Origin: Anisakis pegreffii
Lineage: Eukaryota; Nematoda; Chromadorea; Rhabditida; Anisakidae
Length of the DNA: 64,000 nucleotides
Assembly (NCBI GenBank): GCA_035041965.1
Contig: JAPYMA010000406.1
Span: 1-64,000, forward strand
Direction: 5' to 3'
Shown: one piece after another, positions 23,301 through 36,000 of the stretch
Layout of the letters: the number at the start of each line of letters is the position of its first letter
Numbering within the stretch: position 1 is the stretch's first letter
Program-made: the position numbers and the translations under genes
Notes under the pieces: model-generated
Database searches by the model: none
What the model saw: only the letters and a program-made list of their open reading frames with translations
What the model was told of the DNA's origin: nothing

Positions 23301-26289
23301 CTGTGCAAATAACATACCGTGCGATTTCTCAACTGGTTTCTGCTCAAATGCACGATGTGCTGAAGGCTGGAGTGGTATCAATTGTTTTGAAGGTGAGTAT
23401 TTGATTCATTGGGCTTCTGGTTTATTCATTAAAGAACTGTGCTCATACTAATGCATTTAGTTTGATCCTCGCAATTTCATTACTGATCTTCAATGAGGTT
23501 TGTTCCCCGGCTGAGAGATTTTCGTTTCATGAATGAAGCTATTCTCAAGAAGAGATGTGGTCTTGCTGTCTTTGAAAGATTGCATAAAAACTCTAAATAT
23601 TGAGTCAGATCCGGAATGATAAATAGACTTTTTGGTGTACGTCATAATGTTCTGATTTGAAGATATCGACGAATGTCTGACTGAGTCACACAAATGTTCG
23701 CCAAAAGCAAAATGTATGAACACGATCGGTTCCTATAAATGTGAATGTGTTGACCCGTTCACTGGTGATGGATTCACCTGTAAACGTCAGTTGTTTACTC
23801 GATGAATCATTTGATTTCCTTGTTGAAGAGCTCATTTTTCAATCGTTTTTTTTCATCCATTCAACAAAACTGAATTCACACTCAAAACAACGAATCGTCG
23901 TCAAAAGTTATCCTCGATCTAATTTTTTAAATTGATAATCATCGAGATCATTCATTTCAGCATTGGGCGCCTGTTATCGCCATTTCAAAGAGAAATGTTC
24001 TGAAAATGCGAGTTGCGACGACACAAATCCAGATCAGCCGGAATGCATTTGTAATGATGGCTATCATGGAGATGGCTTCAGCTGTCAGCTAATCGAGAGG
24101 CTTCTGGGTTAGACATATAGGATTCTATTTTTGAAAATTTAAGTCACTTGACGAATTTCAGCATGAACTGTTCGAGAGTCTTATGATTAAAGTCACTCTT
24201 CTTAAATGCATTCTTGTACCTGTACAGCGAAACTAAATGATTTTGGTCGAATTAACACAGCGTATAGCACCGCTGAATCATCGTCATCTACAAGTGATCA
24301 ATAGGTTCCCACTCGAATTTGCCAAACAATTCTGAGTAGTGAACGTTTCCGTTTGTCGGTCACCCGAGGTAATCAATCGACTGATTAATTCTCATGCTGA
24401 ACTCAATTCCAGAACGTCCATCTGAGCCAACTGATGAAGATGAACCGAAAGTGATAACTGATGGTATCCCGCTGTCAATACCGGGTAAAATTGGTCGTGA
24501 AGAAGGATTCGATGAAACACCCTTCCTGGCTGGCAATTGGATTACCGAAAAGGTTATTTTTCGTGCACACCTCTATCGAACCTCAGTTCGGCTGCACAAT
24601 TTTTTCAGTGACATCAAATCACGCATTTTAAATTGAATGAACATGCAAAATTTATGTTTTTCTGCGAAAGTTGAACACCTAAATTATTTACTTAGAAAGC
24701 TATTAAAGTTATTCTGTCGTTTCTATAAAACTGAGATTCGACGAATTGATTATGAGTATTCATCAAGTAGTTATTCTCATTCACGTTTCATTTCAGGCAT
24801 CACCGGAAGTCACTTCAAGGAGTACAAGGAAACCATTCGTAACACCAAGTGAGCCAATCGCAAAGGATTATAACGATATTGAAAATGAGGTTTTAATTGG
24901 TGGTCGAACGATGGATGACGACACTGATAATGCTAGTTGTGCGTTTTTCTTTCGACCAATTTTTAAAAATCTCAAATTCAAATTATCCGAATGAAGGAAT
25001 TGTTTTACAAACCAAATTGCATGAATGAATCAATTGATAATATCTCTAGAAATCAACAACACCTACAGATATGATATATGCAGAATCCTATTTGGCATCT
25101 TCACTAAACATAACAGTTTCTGATAGTATAGATCAAAATGCTAAGTTTAACTTGATAATGATCTGAATCTCTCTACGCAGCAATTTGCTGACGAAAGAGA
25201 AACTGATTCACACTGATGAGAATCTATCTTACTGAGTATAAGTGCTATCATATCAATATAAGCATTCTTTTTATCGCTGTTGGTATTCTGTCTTTTTTTT
25301 ATTATCGCTGAGAGCATTTTTAACATCGTGATGCAATTTTATTGCAGTGTGGTTCATAATTGTTCCGGTTGCGCTGTGCGGCATTTGGGCGATTTTAATC
25401 GCAGTTATAATTGCGATTTGTTGTAGGAATAAAAGGTTAGTAGTACAAGTCGTCAAGTTCAGTTGACTTTCAATCCTAACGATCACCAAAATCTCGCTCC
25501 TTCATTCATCATCAAGTGATCTTCCGGAATTCTATCAATTCAATGTAACAGTGTTTGACGGCACAACAGTCACCCAAGTCGTTTATGCGAAAAAAAGTTT
25601 CCTTTTGCTTCACAAAGAGAAAATCAAAACTAAGTACAATGATCAAAGTGAAAGAGAGCAGAAATCAATGAGATAGATAATTACTATAAGTACAACATTC
25701 AATCTCTTCACGAACAACTGAAAGTGAGCAAAAAAAGTCAATAGAAAAATAATCCAAAGCTGTCCAAAATCAAATAGTGTAAAGTAAATTAATTACTATA
25801 TACATTAGAATTCGAATTTTTTTAAATCAAAAGCCACCTTTCATGATATTATAAATGAAGATCATTTGTAGATTATTCCACATGTCATTGATCACCCAAC
25901 GAAAATATTTTATGAAAGACAATACTCCTGCCTATACTCGTACCACTCAAAACATATTTCACGACAATTCCTCACATTCCTCGCGAGAGACGTTCACATT
26001 TAAGGCACAACAATTGCACCAACCTCTCACCAGATACAAATACAAACCAAATAGACCATACAAACACTGAAGTGCACAAACAAGCAAAATCCTTGAAATA
26101 CAAACCAAACTCAACGTGTCAAGAAAATTTTGCCTATGAGTTTGAAAAAAACTTTTCCCACTGAACTAATCAGACAATTTCAGGCGAACCTCAAAATTGT
26201 ACTTCAAAGAGCCGGTGGGTATGACCGGCTGGACTGTTCCAAATATGCGACCGTATCACTCATCATTACCACGTTTTGCTCAATATTAG
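11341..26289 (+). CDS. dex-1: DEX-1-like type I membrane protein with two NIDO domains and EGF modules
   Basis: Exons: 11341-11461, 13724-13926, 14024-14156, 14899-15020, 15841-15942, 16181-16336, 17670-17829, 18542-18667, 19079-19551, 19945-20182, 20471-20611, 20880-21024, 21252-21352, 21670-21791, 22160-22301, 22427-22563, 22872-23121, 23255-23392, 23663-23785, 23961-24107, 24413-24552, 24797-24935, 25348-25435, 26184-26289. All junction phases agree, giving about 1250 residues. Order: signal peptide (1-33), NIDO domain (about 62-279), EGF (281-332), calcium-binding EGF (DIDEC, 333-374), Ser/Thr-rich stalk (376-530), four to five EGF repeats (537-740), second NIDO (741-957), three EGFs (958-1093), acidic linker, transmembrane helix (1187-1210) and a 35-residue tail. 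Two NIDO domains plus EGFs and one membrane helix match nematode DEX-1, a matrix protein related to vertebrate SNED1 that anchors dendrite tips and shapes epidermal cells. The weakest junctions are those at 17670, 19551 and 24107. Confidence 0.85.
16757..17070. repeat. hAT-like non-autonomous repeat in intron 6 of the dex-1-like gene
   Basis: It starts with CAGTGGTTCTCA, the terminal sequence typical of hAT-family elements, followed by GGGGTGTTTTACCCC. The stretch after it resembles 50885-51150 and 51205-51365 (shared words such as GCAGTTGTTATGTT, TTTCACTT and ACAAAAGTC). No transposase frame and no clear opposite terminus are visible, so it is read as a degraded fragment. Confidence 0.5.
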
Positions 26290-26409
26290 CTGATGATTCA
26301 CTGATTGTAATAATGTTAAACTTATACGCAAATTACAACAACGAATGTGTTTTGTAATCGAAAATTATCAAACTTTAATTGTTGTCGCTGTTGTTGTTGA
26401 TTGAAATTC

Positions 26410-26415
26410 AATAAA
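26410..26415 (+). promoter_or_regulatory. Poly(A) signal of the dex-1-like gene
   Basis: AATAAA about 120 bases after the stop codon at 26289, the first canonical signal downstream on the plus strand. Confidence 0.55.
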
Positions 26416-27366
26416 ATTGTATAGTTCACGCTGAAAATATCACGAGCAAGAGTAGGAAGAAAATTCTATAATGAAATAACAAAAAAAACAATGAAATAAA
26501 TAAACGAATAATCAAAAATAAACAATTATAAGTATATTATGTTTGCACTGGCGATACAATCAAAAAACGACACGCTCATGGGTTTGCAATCAAAATAACG
26601 ACGTTACACATTTCATGACGAATGAGACGCAATTAAAACATTACACAAAGTCTTGACCTTACTTTCAAATCTATTCCCAATCATAGAAAACCTTCAGCAT
26701 ATCATTAGTCATTCCGTGCTCACAAATACCTTTCTCATTTTCTCCATTGTTATTTTTCTATTCCACTGTTTTTCAATTAACCAGCACCTGTCGTGATAAC
26801 ATGATACTATTTATTTTTAAAGTATTGCATTCTGTTATTTCTGATGAGTTTATGCAAATTCTTCTGACAGTGATCCAAGCATAATCACGGAGTGTAAATC
26901 TTAGCGACTATGAACTGATACGTGAACTTTTTTTATTTATTGGTAATTCCTAATGTCTTTTGAACTACTGCTAACCTAAACTATATGATAAGTCTCACTT
27001 TATCGCTTATATTAGAAAAACACTCAAAGCAATCCCATAAAAATCCCCTAATTTGATCTCGATTGCTCCACTCGCATTAATCTTTCTCTGCCTACCATAT
27101 AGCTTTTTTCCTGCACACTGCAACATTCTAATGGCATACAGATTTCCGCTATTATTTCTTATAAAACAGCATTACTCAACTTTTCCTCTATTCGAATTGC
27201 AAATTTCATTTTTATTGCAAAATTACGAACAATTTCTTCCATTCCTTCAGAACAAACTGCACCTTCAATGTAACGTCGTAACATTTAATCAACGTAACTC
27301 ATTCGTATGTGAAACGAAAAGTTTGCTTCACAATCGAACAGCAAACAACTAATGTGAATGATCAAA
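26416..27366. other. Convergent intergenic spacer
   Basis: AT-rich spacer between the 3' ends of the dex-1-like gene (+) and the STARD3-like gene (-). No coding signal beyond chance open frames; it should include the 3'UTR of the minus-strand gene. Confidence 0.5.
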
Positions 27367-30300
27367 TTAAGGATAATCAGCGGATCGATCGCGGATAAAA
27401 TTACGAAGATTTTTGTTGTACTCAACCAGGAATGAACTCATTGTCCTTTCGATGAGTCGTTTCGGTATCTCACCCTTCAATTCATAACCATTAGCAAAAA
27501 AAAAAACAAATAATGATATTTGTTTAAGCTATACTTTATAAACCTTGCAAACATTTCATCAAAATCTAAAATTACCAATTTGATTCTGATCAAAATCTTA
27601 AATTACATTCCGAAAAAGTCAACAGAAAAGACACTCTCACCTTAACATCACTCGACATAATCCACTCATATACAGATGTATTTGGTGAGTCCTCTGATTT
27701 TGTGACACGTATCAAATTTGGTCCATTGAAGCCTCGAACGGTTTTCTTGGTGGCATTCGGCGGTAAAATTGATGAATCCACCGACACATACCATCCTTCA
27801 TAAATTTCCTTTTCTGTGTCCAAATTTATTCGACGAACATCCAAAAAGTCCCTTAAAATAGCTCACAAAATCAAACACTAATCCCCGAATCAATCAATTA
27901 ACATCATCAACTTTTCATCATCATCATCACCAAACTAAACAGCAACAAATATCCCAATAAATTACCATAAACATTCATTCAAACTACTCCACATACTGAG
28001 TTGTACTCAAAAAAGTACTCATTTCCATTCCATCTATCTGTCTTAATTGCAAAATGTTGCCAAGCAATTCATGATCGTTCTACGGATTGCACAACCACAG
28101 GAAAACATCACCGCAGTACAAACTTGTTAAGATAGCACGGAAAGGAGCAGAACAATATCAGTTGCGTTTAAAAAATCCAATACGAAACGTCAGTCACATT
28201 CAACTGAACAACTTTTTTTGCACATTCAATTCATGGTTCCAACAAACTACACCACTTTCCAAAAATAAAATCTCAATCATTCTACTACCACTATTGCATT
28301 CACTGGTGTGTGTGTATGTGACATCGATGTATAAAACTATTACACAATTTCTTCGTGCCATTTAAAAGGAAACTGCGAGTGTCGTTACACCTTCGTTATC
28401 AAATTCAAAATCAGTTTCAATTCTAAAATTCATAAATCTGTTGATCTATACGAATCAACAACACACGTTCACATCACACAAGTGCCACTGCCATCCAATA
28501 AACTAGTGATAAAGCTGATAGGTAATGTTAGTATGAACAAAATTCACTGCTACATTACTGATGAGATGATTTAAAGATTTCTTTTGAGAGATTGGAACAA
28601 GAGTTTCAAAACTATCAAATGCGCTGCCTACCTTGATGCAATATAGCCACGTAACGCAGGCGCCGTCACTGAATACAACAATTCAGTTTTTGAATCAATA
28701 TGTAATATTACCTGAAATTCAACTACTTTCATTGCAGTGTGCTTTAACATCATCATAACTACACCCGAACCTAGTCATCGATTGTTCCTTCGCTGGGCAA
28801 AGCTATAAGCAACTTTAAAACAACCACTTTGCTCAATGAACAGATAACAGTAGGTCAATTAAGAATACAGAACTGATAATATTACATGGATAGGGCGTGA
28901 TATGGAATATTGAAATATTATTGCAAAATAGAGCGCAATTGACCTTCATTTCAGTAACTTGTTTATTGAACATCTGATTATCCCTCCAAATGGCCATGAA
29001 CAGCGACTGAGGAGAACACTGAATCTCAGATCGAACATAATAGACCCGTTCTCGATCAAAATAACGAATTTCTGGATTATCTCTGCAATTTCTCAAGCAA
29101 ATTTACACATTATTCCAATCCATAACTACTATTAATACCGAATGACACAATTATTACCAACTCATCCAAACTTCTTAAATCTACCTCATAAATTGCATAC
29201 CACATTTTCATCGAGCACATATTTTTCTATGTAAATCTTATTGAATTCAATGAACACAAAAATAGGTTGATAAAACTTCCACATGATCAGACATTAATGA
29301 ATGAAAATCAAATGAATTTCAAAGTTAAGATCTGGAATTGATTCAATTGAGCTTTCAACGGTTTGAACCAAGATTTCAAATTCTGATTGATTTGATAAAC
29401 TTGACTGATTGATTTGGGTTAAGATTTTTTTGAACTGATGTGAGATTGATTTCATTGCTATTAACAAAAATGGTAAAACATACCTGCAGATAACCCGCCA
29501 GGATGCAGCCTGTCTCAAATGTTGCCTAGCACTCTCTTCGGCTTTATCTACCGCATCGACATATTCAGCTTTCGAATAGACTTTGCCATGCAATATGGTC
29601 GACGCTACCTTATCGTCATCCGCATCCGAACCTACATTTATGAACTTTCATCAATTAATGTACAATCCACAATGCTCGCTGTAATGATCATAACAAGGAT
29701 AATCACAATAATGTTAATAATCACCATAACAATACAATTAAAGACCACTCTGAAGTGGATCATCGCGTTGGCCAATAATAATAATATAAAAGACAATCAT
29801 AATAACAGCAGCAATCGGAAAGATTGAAATGAAGAAATCGATTTATGCAACAACGTGTGCTACAAAAACCAATAAACCACAACCTTACTAAGAGTTTATT
29901 CTATAACTTTGCAATTCGACTGAGGACCCAATCGAATCGCATTTGATGTGTGTATTCAGTCAGAATATGCAATGGAATCAGAACTCACAATCAATCATTC
30001 AAAAATAAAATGAAGCAAAGTAAATGAAAATGGCAAAATTTTCAACAGATATGCACGAATGCAACAAAGTGAAAAGAGAACTGCGCTCACCTGATGAGTA
30101 TTCCATTGCCGAACGAAATTCATCATCTGTGGCTCGACGTTCGGCGACAATTCTGCTCGGTTGGGGCGTTTCCGCTTGAGGTGCGATCAGTTGACGCCTT
30201 TCACGGGGCAGAACCCGAAAAGGCACCAGCCACAGCTCAAACCACGCCACCGTAAACGAACTCAATATCACCAAATATTGAGGCAGTGAACCTTGTTCAC

Positions 30301-33082
30301 GTGAAAAGAAAAACAACACCTGAAAATATGTCATCGCATATTCATCATCGCTACTGTTTCACGTTTAGATACAATTGATGGCGAAATGAATGACTAGAAT
30401 TGAGTGATAGTCAACCTTGATAACGAGGAAAAGTGTTGTGATGGCTGTCGTAACAGCCACTGGGATCCAATGATCAACCAATAAAACAGCATATGAAAAC
30501 ACTAATATCAACATACGACATATCGCTATTATCTGAAAACGCAAAATTATCATTTTCGTTTCCCGATTGTGATTCACCTTCCAGGTTTCTGACAAGGTGT
30601 GTATGTCAGCGAAAAAAATAATCGATGAACACAGAAAATTGCATCCCCCAACAGGACATCTGCCTGCTTTGTTTTTGATTTTGTAGAGCTACGAAATAGG
30701 GTTGATCATAAATGTTTTATTAAATTCCATTCAATGCGTAGTGTTTGCTTTATTGCAAGAATTTGTTTGGAATTAAATGTTCGAGTAAATATTATTGAAT
30801 GAGTGAATGTTATCATGTGGGATTACATACATGACGGCTATAAAACTGACTGCCTTCCGCAGAAAATTTATCGCAAAACGATGACATTATATCATTTGAA
30901 TCGATACACTCAGAAATATGTATTTCAATCAAAAAATGAAATAAACCAATCAACAAATAAGATAACAAAACTCACAACAATATCGAAGAGTGAATTTTTC
31001 AAAAAATGTGGATCAAATATATTGATTTCACGCAGAAATACTGTCGCCCAATCATTATCTTTGGTCACCTACAACGGAACAATTTGTCAATTTCCGTTGC
31101 ACAATAAAAAATCTCAAAAACTCAGCTTCAAAAATCGAAATAATTTGAGGAATAATTTGAGGAGCAATTCATTGAAACTCAAAGGCATTTACATTATAAC
31201 TCAATATTGAGTTCATTTAATCTAGCTGAAATGAAATTCAATTGAATTACCCATAGTCAGCAATGAGAATATCGAATTTCTGCTATGAGAAAAATTCAAA
31301 TGTTCGATAAAAAAATTAATTGTTCCATGAATTCTCAAACAAAAAAAAATATCTTTCAAAGTGAATGAAGAAGAAAATAATTACCGTACAAATCAGCCAG
31401 AGAAGAACGATGAAACAGAAGTCGAATACAGAAACAATGAGAAAACGTCGACGGTCCTGTAATCTTTTTAGTTCCATGAGATTTGCAGTTCGTTCGAAAC
31501 CGACTCACAATGGACCACGTTACAATGGGTTCAAATCAATATGGATGGAACAAACACCCACAATGGTATTTATTCTATAGATGAACTGAGTGAACACGCC
31601 GTCATTTGTTATTAAGACGTTAAAGTTTTGTTTCATTCGTGCTGATGATGTTCGATGAATCGTTCAAAAACAAAAAGAAATTCAAGACAAAGACATCATC
31701 ATTCCCATATAATCAATTCTATTCACGCAACAACACCAACACAGTGCACCGTGTCTCTCAATTCTTCGCTCTTCCACAAATCATCAATATAAATTTTGCA
31801 TTTCCCAAGAATACATAACATATTCCTGTTTTAACATATTCCTATTATCATATTCCTATCACTCCTAAAAATTTTCATGTTTAAATGTCTGAGAACTTCT
31901 TCAGGCTTCGATAAAAATTATCATGCATTACGTATTGCTACCAGATCATCCTCTGTATTAATACTATCTGTACATTATTCTTCAAGGAAATATTCAGTAT
32001 GATCAAGAAACCCTGACTGAAAGAATACCAACAAATATATTTTTTTAAACAATTCATTGAAAATGCTCAAAAATATTCCACTTATTGATGAGAAGGAATT
32101 AGGAGAGTAAAGTTTCATCAATCATATTCGGTGAATTCTCATCAAAACGTTTGTTTTTCTGTGTTATTGTTGAGTGCGATAAAGAGACGAGACAAGGATA
32201 ACGAATACACAAAACATACTTATACAAAATTGAATTACCAATAAATTAAATTTTCAAAACGAAAAACGAGGTGATTGTATTTCATTGAGTTGAAGTGAGT
32301 GAAAAATGCGATCAGCATAAACCCTCGAAAAGTGAATACTAATGGTGAGCAAGATTAGTGAACATGCGATTGAGCTTACATGCGATTGTGCTGTGTTATG
32401 GCAGTCGTAGTCACGTTAAAAACTTTTTTGACAAACTCAAAGAGAACTTCAATTATAATATACCTCTCTCATCGTTTAATTCAGGCACTCTTCCCTCTTT
32501 CTCACTCGCAATTAAGCTAAAGCTGACGAAAAAAGTTACGTTTTCCACATCAATATTCTACTGCAAACAATTGGAATCGATCAGTTTTTTCTCTTGTTCA
32601 GAATGGACAAAGATTCCTCAAAGGCCTTATTCACTTTCGAAATACGCTGACCAGAAATGGAAATACATCCGTCGAAATATGCACCTACCGCATGAATTGG
32701 TATTTATTCGAAGAGATTTGAAACCTAACTGCTGTTGAAACTTCTAATGATCAAATAAATGCGTACTAGTTGATCGCATGTTATACGATTTAAATGGGAT
32801 TTCAATCTCATGAATTTTCAAGATTCCTTAATTTCAATAACTCTCAACGATTCGAATTCAACTGACTGCTCATCAGCACGTCATTTAATAGAGAATGGAA
32901 TTTGGCAAATAAAACGGAATCATTGAATGAAAATAAAAAGGAAAATTCAACGTATTCATTGAATGTTTATTTCAAAAGAGATAAACACTTCAACACATTG
33001 CACAAAAATAAGTTCTTTAAGTTCTACTCACCTTTCCCATGCCAGGTTCACAATTCAACAACGGATCGCTAATACTACTCAT
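27367..33082 (-). CDS. STARD3: STARD3/MLN64-like protein: MENTAL membrane domain, FFAT-like motif, START domain
   Basis: Exons in transcript order: 33082-33032, 31456-31385, 31068-30976, 30532-30416, 30319-30091, 29631-29484, 29082-28944, 28711-28632, 27851-27641, 27474-27367. Phases agree throughout, giving 415 residues (human STARD3 is about 445). The start is the only in-frame ATG after an upstream stop. Residues 22-145 contain four membrane segments resembling the MENTAL domain, ending in WFELW...VLPRE. Residues 178-184 read EFRSAME, an FFAT-like motif with Ser at position 4, in the place where vertebrate STARD3 carries its phospho-FFAT. Residues about 225-400 form a START lipid-binding domain (RDFLDVRRI, VRGFNGP, then KGEIPKRLI near the C-terminal helix). 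The family moves sterol at endosome-ER contacts by binding VAP. The N-terminal cytosolic part is short, so an additional 5' exon is possible. Confidence 0.88.
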
Positions 33083-36000
33083 ATTGAACGTTTGATAAGT
33101 CGTTAAAGGATTCCGATTCGAATTATTAGTCGTGTTACGTTGATTAGCAGCAATGTTGAATGAGTGCTTCGTGAATATATTCCAGTGCGAATAAAGATTA
33201 CCTGTTAGCTGGTCAGTTCATTTCTTGTTCAGAGTAGCTCTTGTTCAGAATATACAATAAGAAACAGCGTGAATCTCTGCAAAACAAAACCGTTTCTACT
33301 ATTGTTTTAAATTTCAATACAAACGACATACGCTTCTGGTTGATTCAGTCTATAGAACGCAGTGCTTCCCGTATGAAGGGCAAGGAAACTTGAGGATGTT
33401 AATGACTTAAAGGTGACTAATTGCTTTTCCTTATCTCCATCATAATTGTTAAACACGTAATGCTTTTAAAATGCATCCTTGACAATGAAGAGACAAATGA
33501 TTCCATTTATACTGTTGCTGAATTATTATCTGTAAACTTTTTGACCACTAAATCGGTATTTTCATCGCTTAGGATCAATAGGAAATTTCAAAGGAACGCG
33601 AAAAACTATTATACAAGCAAAATGAAGTATAGAGCACATCAATCACATAATCTTCCAATATATTCATTCCACCTGAGATGAACAATAACCACAACTAATA
33701 ATCAATCAAACGTCCCATAAATTATTGAAATGTAATACGGTAGCACATACTGGTCAAGTCAAGCGCAATAAAAAATCTTCAAAAAGATGAACTTTTGAAG
33801 AGTAAATTGAAAATATTTCCTCTGAACACGTCCCAAGTACAACATTTAACACGTAACCCATGACAATCATTGTCATATTGTTTAGAAATATCAAAGTTGA
33901 CTCTATCACGTCAATAAAATGCATGTCTCTGACTACATCAACCAAGCACTTCAGTAAAAATAAATTCAGATAATGCGAACAAAAATGGCAATCGCATAGT
34001 TAAGAAGATATCACTAATTTATTGGTATGAGACAAGAAAGTATAGCGCGACCACGGTAAATGGAACATGCATAGTTAAGAAGAGATTAGGAATCTACTGA
34101 TATCAGACAAAATAAACATAAATACACACCAACATACACACTGATATGATGAATTTATAATCAGAGGTAATGAATATTATAACGTGCTATCATAAAGTAT
34201 GAACAGCAAACATGCATAATGTACAACAATCAAATGTATACAGCCGTTTTGAGAAAATACCATCGAAAATCGAATGAACCATGAAATGTGAAAGCTTATT
34301 GTTTCAACGATAGAATTTGATATTCAGATAATTCACAGTAATCAGGGTCACCATGCCATAAATTCATTAAAAAGAGGTTCTTGAATTGAATGTTGCATCA
34401 CCTTCAAGCAGGAGTGCTTGTTGAGGCCAGCAGTAAATATGAAACGTCGCAGCAACTCTGCGTTTTCAATACGGATTCAAAAGAACGCGATCAGTAACGA
34501 TGATAATTTTGTACTCAATGATTCTCAATCACGCAATCATCAATCTCGACATGCAAGGAATTTACAAATTATTTAAACAATACTAAATTCAAGAGGTAAG
34601 TTATAAAACCTCAAGAACAACAAAATCAATGAATGAGGAAAATGTAATATGAAAGAGTAAATATGTGTATAAGGATGGTTCATGGTCACATGAAATTGAT
34701 GAACAGCATAATAAACACGATATGAGGACTCGATGCTATCGGCAAGAACAGCCTTATCAATCATTACTGATAGATACGTGTGCAAATAGCGACGGTATAA
34801 TGTCGTATAAAATGTTATACAATCACATATAAATATCTGTACATGGATGATAGCCTTTGATTAGCAATAGTACATGGCCAACAATATGAAAGGATTTTTA
34901 ACTAACAATGAGCATTCTTTTACTACGAGAATAACCACGTCAGGAATTTGTTTTTAGATGCGATTTAAAATTGTGATTATGATTCATCTAAAATTGTGAT
35001 TATGATTCAGCTGTCACAGTCAAAAAGCATGATGACTACAGAAAATGACGACTGAATGGACCAATGCTATGCAAACAACCAGTGATAGGAAATTACACGA
35101 AAGGTGGTAAATGTATTTGCATATATGATTAAATGCGCATTCTTGAGTAAATTGTCACGCAAAAATATGCTGGACAATAACCAATCGCGATGATTCGAAG
35201 ACAATAATAACCTGACTTCTGATTGTGAGTACTAAATGTGAACGTAAATTCTTTATTCAAAAGAAAATGATCTCAACCACTTTTAAATATGTTAAGGATT
35301 GAGATTCAGCTGGATAGCCGTATTCGGTGAGACTGATCGAATAAGATAATTCATGAACATGTTCTATATAATTCAGCATCGAGCACAAAATTTGTGAGCT
35401 CTGCTGAACAAAGAATTCCACTGCAATAAAAACGAACTGATAATTTTATGTCAAAAATCATGAGGCTCGTTCAAAATCACGATTGTCAGTTCAGGTGTTT
35501 ATTACCCTTGAAACGACTTTTTTGCAATGAGATAATGGCTTATGAGGCAGGCTGATTGATGAATACTCGCAACAATCATAAATATTTGTTAATTCGGAAT
35601 CCTGATGCGCGAACAATGGATTGACAAAACACTTTATGAATATTAAAAGCCGAACCTTCTTTTATGAGACGAATGGTAATATAAATTTAACAGTTTATGA
35701 ATATACATTTAATAATGAATATATTTTGTGAATGTTTTCGATATTCTACATTTATGGTATATATTGAAGTGGCTGTACTTATGAGACTTTTTTAGATAAA
35801 CAGAGTTCCAGTGTGAATCATTTACAGAGTTTCGTGTGGAAACAACTGGTTCGTTGCACGCGACGGAGTTTTCTGAGTGTGATTCATTTTCGACGATCAT
35901 CCGGTTAACGTGGATTGTGTTGGTGATTAGACCTGGCCTTTCGATCACGCTCAATCGTTTCGTAGAGTTAAGATCCAATTTGAGCAGAACCTCAGGTCTG

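Noticed and set aside
25855..26070. Frame ending RPYKH taken at first as the last dex-1 exon
   Set aside because: The exon at 26184 has a better acceptor and the right phase; the earlier frame is kept only as a possible alternative tail.
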